This document shows, one piece after another, positions 59,610 through 64,000 of a stretch of DNA of 64,000 nt (positions within the stretch are counted from its first letter, which is position 1; the number at the start of each line of letters is the position of its first letter). The stretch spans positions 744,001-808,000 of the forward strand of contig BCHU01000013.1 of the NCBI GenBank assembly GCA_001599715.1, written 5' to 3'. The DNA is from Phaeotremella fagi (Eukaryota; Basidiomycota; Tremellomycetes; Tremellales; Phaeotremellaceae). Under the pieces are notes generated by a model. That model did not search any database, was not told where the DNA came from, and saw nothing but the letters and a program-made list of their open reading frames with translations. The position numbers and the translations under genes are program-made.

Positions 59610-60628
59610 ATGTCTTCCATCAATTCAAACTCCAAAGTTTATCTTAGTAAGTTTATCTTCCTTAGTAGTTTGACGATTCTCGTGCTGACTACTCATTAGT
59701 CACAGGTGCCAATCGTGGACTAGGTCTAGGACTCGTAGAGTCTTTAGTCAAAAGAGACAACGTAGTAGTTTTCGCTGGTACCAGAGACCCAACCAAGAGT
59801 TCAGCTTTGAACACCCTTGTCGAGAAACATTCAAATCTTCATATCCTTACTTTGGTATCTGGAGATGTTGAAAGTACCGAATCGGCTGTTAAAGAAGTTG
59901 AAAAAGTCGCTGGTAGAGTAGATGTCTTCGTTGCAAATGCTGTAAGTACTAGACTACTGTATCATCAGCGAACAGTTACATCTTATGTCAAGATATGAAT
60001 GCTAACATAGTAAACATCATAGGGTATCGCAAATCACTGGTCCAAAGCCCTAAACACCGATATAAACCAACTCGTCGAGCACCACCAAATCAACACCATA
60101 GGTCCATTAATCCTAATCCAAAAATTCCACAATCTACTCCAAAAATCCACAAACCCAACATTCACCTTCCTTTCAACTGGACTAGTTTCTTTCGCGGAGA
60201 TGGAAAATTATCCTTTGGACGCTACGGCTTATGGAAGTTCTAAAGCTGCTTTCAGTTATGTGATGAGAAAGCTTCATTTCGAGGAACCGAGTTTGGTTTC
60301 TTTTGGACGTAAGTCTTCTATTTGAAAGTGCTTCCCGCCACATGATCGCTGACTAATAATTTTGTTGATTATTGTAGTCGCACCTGGATGGGTTCAGACT
60401 GATATGGGTATGTGGAACAGGAGTCCAATTGCATTATTACTAAGCTGACATTTCCATGTTTCTCCCGTTTTTCTAGGTAACGCTGGAGCTGCTTCAGTTG
60501 GTATGGAAAAAGCTCCTTTGACAGTCGACCAAAGTGTAGAAGGGATGTTGCAAGTGCTTGATTCAGCAACTAGAGAGACTCATGGTGGTAAAACTATCAA
60601 CTACGATGGCGAGCAAATTGCTTGGTAA
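59610..60628 (+). CDS. Short-chain dehydrogenase/reductase
   Basis: NAD(P)-dependent oxidoreductase of the classical SDR type. The first intron splits the dinucleotide-binding motif (VYL/ITGANRGLG). Then come VVFAGTRDPTKSSALN, SGDVESTESAV, VDVFVANAGIA (NAG motif), NTIGPLILIQ, FTFLSTGLVSF (catalytic Ser region) and YGSSKAAFSYV (YxxxK, Tyr and Lys catalytic). The last part is APGWVQTDMGNAGA, ending NYDGEQIAW. The length, ~250 residues, matches the family. It resembles fungal ketoreductase-type carbonyl reductases acting on small carbonyls; the substrate is unknown. A TATA-like element lies ~110 bp upstream, which is unusual for the window and suggests inducible expression (inference). Confidence 0.9.
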
Positions 60629-60852
60629 AGTGTGAAAGGATATGATTTTGTAGTGTAGAGGTATAGAATGCAGAGAATTTGCTAAGAGCATATATAAATG
60701 CCTTGTAGTGGATTGCCTCAAAGAATGATATTGTGGGTGACTAACTGTACGGCCCGACACGACCGATGTAGACTGGATCCACTTGTTAAACGTCAGTTAG
60801 TCTCTTGAATTAACAACAAACTAGCTATCATAACCATAACATATCTTTCACA

Positions 60853-61985
60853 ATGACCACCCAAGCAGACCTCCTATCACTCTCCCATCTATCCAAAGAC
60901 CCAGAGCACCCTTATTCCTCCTGGCCGTCCATCCCCCCAAACCCAATCGGACGTCTAGCCCTCCTAACACCCGAAATAACAAAACGAGCCGCCCAAGAAG
61001 AGATCCAAACCGGTCAAAGATTCTCTCTAGATTATTCAGTCTTTCCCTCAGGTGCATCGTTATACACCAGAGTCGGATGTACACATACAGTCAAACGTGT
61101 TGACGATGGACCTAAACTGACACCGGTCGCTCAAAAACATGACGACCATTATCAACCTGTTTTCGATGATTTCGTGCAACTCAACACTCAAGGGACTACT
61201 CAATGGGATTATTTCATGCATTACTCTTATCTCAAGAGTGGTTTGTTTTATGGTGGTCTTACAGCTGATCAAATTCAAAATCAAGAAACGGGTGAAATAG
61301 GTGTTGCAGGTATCTACCGATTTCTGTTATATACATTATGTCACACTGAAATTCTCCGTAGCAATCGCTAGAGCTGGAGGTGTACAAACCAGAGCGATCC
61401 TAATCGACCTCCCACTCTATCTATCAGCTCACAATCTCCCACCCCTCGACCCCCTGTCTTTCCCATCATCAACAACAATCACTTTCGAACTCCTTCAATC
61501 CGCCCTAACTTTTTTCAAACTTGTCCCTAGAGTCGGTGATGTCCTTTTAGTTAGGACTGGATTTGAAGAGACTCTCTTAGAAGATGTTAAAGCTCGACAG
61601 GACGGGGTTAGGACTGAAACTCATCTTAAAGGTCTTTGGGCTGGTGTTCATGCTAACGAAGAGACTTTACATTGGATCTGGCAAACTGGGTTCGTCGCTG
61701 TTGGTAGTGATAATCCGACATTCGAGGAATGGAGTGAGTTCTTTTCTGTATAATTCTTTCCTCAGATTCGTAGCTGACATCTCAAAAGAATCTTCACCAC
61801 CTGCTATGAGATTCCATCCAATTCTTCTTTCAGGTATGGGAATCATGATCGGTGAACTTCTTCGTCTTAAAGCTGTTAGTGAAGAATGTCAAAAACGTGG
61901 AAAATGGAGTTTCTTTTTATCGAGTACTCCTCTCATGATTGAACACGGTGTGGCCAGTCCTTGTAACGCTGTTGCAATCATGTAA
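60853..61985 (+). CDS. Cyclase-family (PF04199) putative amidohydrolase
   Basis: Member of the fungal branch of the kynurenine formamidase/cyclase superfamily. It starts MTTQADLLSLSHLSKDPEHP and has LTPEITKRAAQEEIQTGQRF, FPSGASLYTRVGC, FDDFVQLNTQGTTQWDYFMH, YSYLKSGLFYGGL, IARAGGVQTRAILIDLPLYL and VGDVLLVRTGF. It then reads LWAGVHANEETLHWIWQTGF and RFHPILLSGMGIMIGELLRL. In place of the HSGTHLDAPxH metal site it has NTQGTTQWDYFMH, the variant seen in fungal paralogues, so metal use may differ. Introns at 61310-61361 and near 61735-61789 keep frame. It follows the SDR on the same strand by 224 bp. The stop is 18 bp from the convergent Nas6-like gene. Confidence 0.85.
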
Positions 61986-62003
61986 TCCATGCATGTATAC
62001 TTC

Positions 62004-63131
62004 TTATCCTTCTCGAGGCCCTACCCTCGATACAACATACGCTCGTACTCTTTTCTGTTCTTCTCCTCCAACACCGTCGATCTCTTCTGCAGTTTGACCC
62101 TCCGAATTCGGCTAATATCTATCAGAAAGAGTCCCCCGGGTGATTGACAACTCACTCTCTCCCTATCGCAGCCTGCTTCTATCAAGACAACAGCGGTATC
62201 CGCATGACCAGATTCCAATGCAAGATGTAAAGGTGTATTCCCTGTTCGGGTCAGGGATATGTTTAGGAGAGAAGAAGACTACATACCAGCTCTATCCGCC
62301 CCGTTTAATCTGGTTTTAGGTCTACCTTCTGGAGGATGGAGTAGAAGTTGAAGGAAAGCGTTGGATCCCGTCGATGCCGCTCTATGCAGAGGGAACTGTG
62401 AAGCTCGATCTTTGGCGTTTATCTATGGTGTGTGAAGGATCAGTATATGTCCATCGAAGTAAGAGGATCAAGCTGACATCTGCTCCTTTCGAAATTAAAA
62501 GTCTTCCAATCTAGATACAGCGATCGTTTAGTGTTTGAAGCTTTTCACAATTCAAGATTTGATTTGTACGTACTGACACGTTGGCTTTTGAAGCTGCATA
62601 ATGTCTGAAAGAGCAAGTCAGCTATTTCTATCTCATCAATAAAGGACGTCGGAACTCACAAAGCTGTTTGTCCCTTTTCATTGACCCCATTAACATCAGC
62701 TCCAGCATTAAGTAACTCGGACACAACTTCGAATTTTCCAGCAGCAGCTGAAATCCATTCCATCAGTCATCATGTCTTGACCAGATCAGATCAGAAAAGT
62801 TAGACTCACAAGCAACGATTAATGGTGTCCATCCGACCGCATCTCTAGCTTCGATATCTGGACTATTAGAAAGAATGAGTTGAACCATGTTTAGATCTGA
62901 GGTAGTTGCTGCCCAATGTAGAGGGGTTCTACCGTCCTGCAGTCGAGATTAGTTTTGGATTTGATATAAGATGACTGAAAGGGTTTACATCATCTTTGGA
63001 ATTGAGTAATTTTGGGTTCTCTGAGAGTAATGACCTTACGAGACCTTGCTGACCTGTTGGGTTTGAGTCATATTTCAACACCTATTGAGCTTACCTTCTA
63101 GAGCAGCTTTATGTATACTCAGATTTGACAT
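62004..63131 (-). CDS. NAS6: Nas6/gankyrin-like ankyrin repeat protein
   Basis: The ankyrin-repeat chain starts MSNLSIHKAALEG and covers about six repeats: LVRSLLSENPKLLNSKDDDG, RTPLHWAATTSDLNMVQLIL, DAVGWTPLIVACAAAGKFEV, LLNAGADVNGVNEKGQTAFH, LLISKGADINAKDRASQFPL and GNTPLHLALESGHADTAVVL. The chain ends QTAEEIDGVGGEEQKRVRAY. Short repeats from the N-terminus and the length (~240 residues) fit the Nas6 chaperone, which binds Rpt3 during 19S proteasome assembly. Each repeat is split by small introns. Ankyrin proteins are hard to assign by motif, so the name is likely but not certain. Confidence 0.72.
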
Positions 63132-63595
63132 AGTGGATAAGTGATGATTGTTGGTGGATGGTTGTTTACAACTGAGGTCTGATGATGGAAACAGAACTGT
63201 AAATTACGAAGCGTTCCCCGCATTTCCCCGCAAAGCCAGATTTTAAGTATTAAGTTTAGTTCATTCGGGAGTTGTAACGAATAAGTCTGTAATGGTGGTT
63301 TGGAATACTTAGCTCAACACTCCATGAACGACAGACTTGTCTCGTGATGATTTTTGGCCAAGTCGCCAGTGGGATCTTGATCGTGAGTGCAGCAGTACTG
63401 TCTATTCGAGGACACCACCGGCAAGAAGGGTTAGTCATTCGGATCCGTCTCCTCCACCTGCTTACTTATCTTTCGATGATATCACGTACGACTACTAACA
63501 GTCCGTTTACAGTATATAAATACATACAGATAATCTTGGTATCCACTCTATTCTAAGTACAACCTCATCGCACCAAGTAACATTCAAACTAAACA
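63132..63595. promoter_or_regulatory. Divergent promoter Nas6-like / MDR reductase
   Basis: 464 bp. A TATA-like run (ACAGTATATAAATACATAC) lies near 63510-63528, about 70-85 bp upstream of the MDR start; no other site is assigned. Confidence 0.5.
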
Positions 63596-64000
63596 ATGAC
63601 TGAGTCAATTCCAAAAACCATGAAAGCGATGGTACAGACGGAGGTAAGCCGAGTTGAAGTAACTTCCAGAACTGACCGATCAACAGACTCGCAAAGCCTC
63701 AATTATCACCGACCAACCTATCCCAGAACTTGAAGATAACGATGTCCTAGTTAAAGTATCTTACATCGCTCAGAATCCTACAGGTGAACACTAGTTGTCG
63801 TTGAACGTTGCTCAAATTGACTGACACTGTGTAAGATTGGAAACATGTCGATGGACGAGCAAAGATCGGTGCCACCATTGGATGTGATTTTTCTGGGATC
63901 ATCGTCAAACTTGGATCCAAGCTTGTCAACGATTCTTTGAAAGTAGGGGATAAAGTAGCTGGAATGGTTCATGGTGGAAAATTCGTTGGCAAAGTAAGCA
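63596..64000 (+). CDS. Medium-chain dehydrogenase/reductase, 5' part only
   Basis: The gene runs off the right edge. It begins MTESIPKTMKAMVQTETRKA, then ITDQPIPELEDNDVLVKVSY, IAQNPTDWKHVDG and TIGCDFSGIIVKLGSK, typical of the zinc-independent enoyl-reductase (LovC/trans-enoyl reductase) branch of the MDR superfamily. The NPTDWKH motif is the family hallmark. Two introns are complete, and a third donor (GTAAGCA) begins near 63994. The NAD(P)-binding half is outside the window. A TATA-like box upstream suggests inducible expression. Confidence 0.82.

Overview
The window is nuclear DNA of a basidiomycete yeast-like fungus, most likely a tremellomycete of the Kwoniella/Cryptococcus group (inference). 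Nearly every gene is broken by many short introns (about 37-110 nt, GT-AG with CTAAC/CTGAC-type branch sites and a few GC-AG donors). Genes are packed on both strands with short shared promoters and closely abutting 3' ends. The protein set (Pho80-type cyclin, PEX5, Polo kinase, GATA and Zn2Cys6 factors, Ctr copper transporter, zf-4CXXC_R1 protein) is typical of such fungi. I saw no rRNA, tRNA, transposon, CRISPR or bacterial-style element.

Layout. 0-2 kb: the 3' end of one uncharacterised gene and a complete tandem copy. 2-8 kb: a Pho80-type cyclin, a hypothetical gene on the minus strand, and the peroxisomal import receptor PEX5. 8-12 kb: mitochondrial aspartyl-tRNA synthetase head-to-head with the ubiquinone factor COQ9. 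12-20 kb: two minus-strand kinases, Polo (CDC5/PLK) and a Ran1/Ksp1-like kinase with a long tail at each end. 21.5-24.5 kb: a membrane-anchored pepsin-like protein. 26-28.5 kb: APN1 head-to-head with SDH8. 28.9-31.7 kb: a GATA-type factor with a stretched zinc-finger loop, a spliced leader and a 2-kb upstream region rich in GATAA motifs. 32-36 kb: a Zn2Cys6 factor with very small 5' exons. 36-40.6 kb: RPL3, a Ctr copper transporter and ETF-beta. 40.8-47.6 kb: a composite gene ending in a degenerate J-like domain, KTI12 and the mitochondrial fission adaptor MDV1. 47.8-55.6 kb: a Nudix hydrolase with a C-terminal membrane segment, a zf-4CXXC_R1/AT-hook protein and a four-finger C2H2 protein whose introns all fall at the same finger position. 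56-64 kb: an intronless orphan, a mitochondrial carrier, an SDR, a cyclase-family protein, a Nas6-like ankyrin protein and the 5' end of an MDR-family reductase.

The genes do not form one pathway. Mitochondrial functions recur (MSD1, COQ9, SDH8, ETFB, MDV1, carrier), but this looks like ordinary gene order rather than a cluster. Several coding regions here were joined across introns by hand; splice sites read directly are given, and uncertain starts are flagged.
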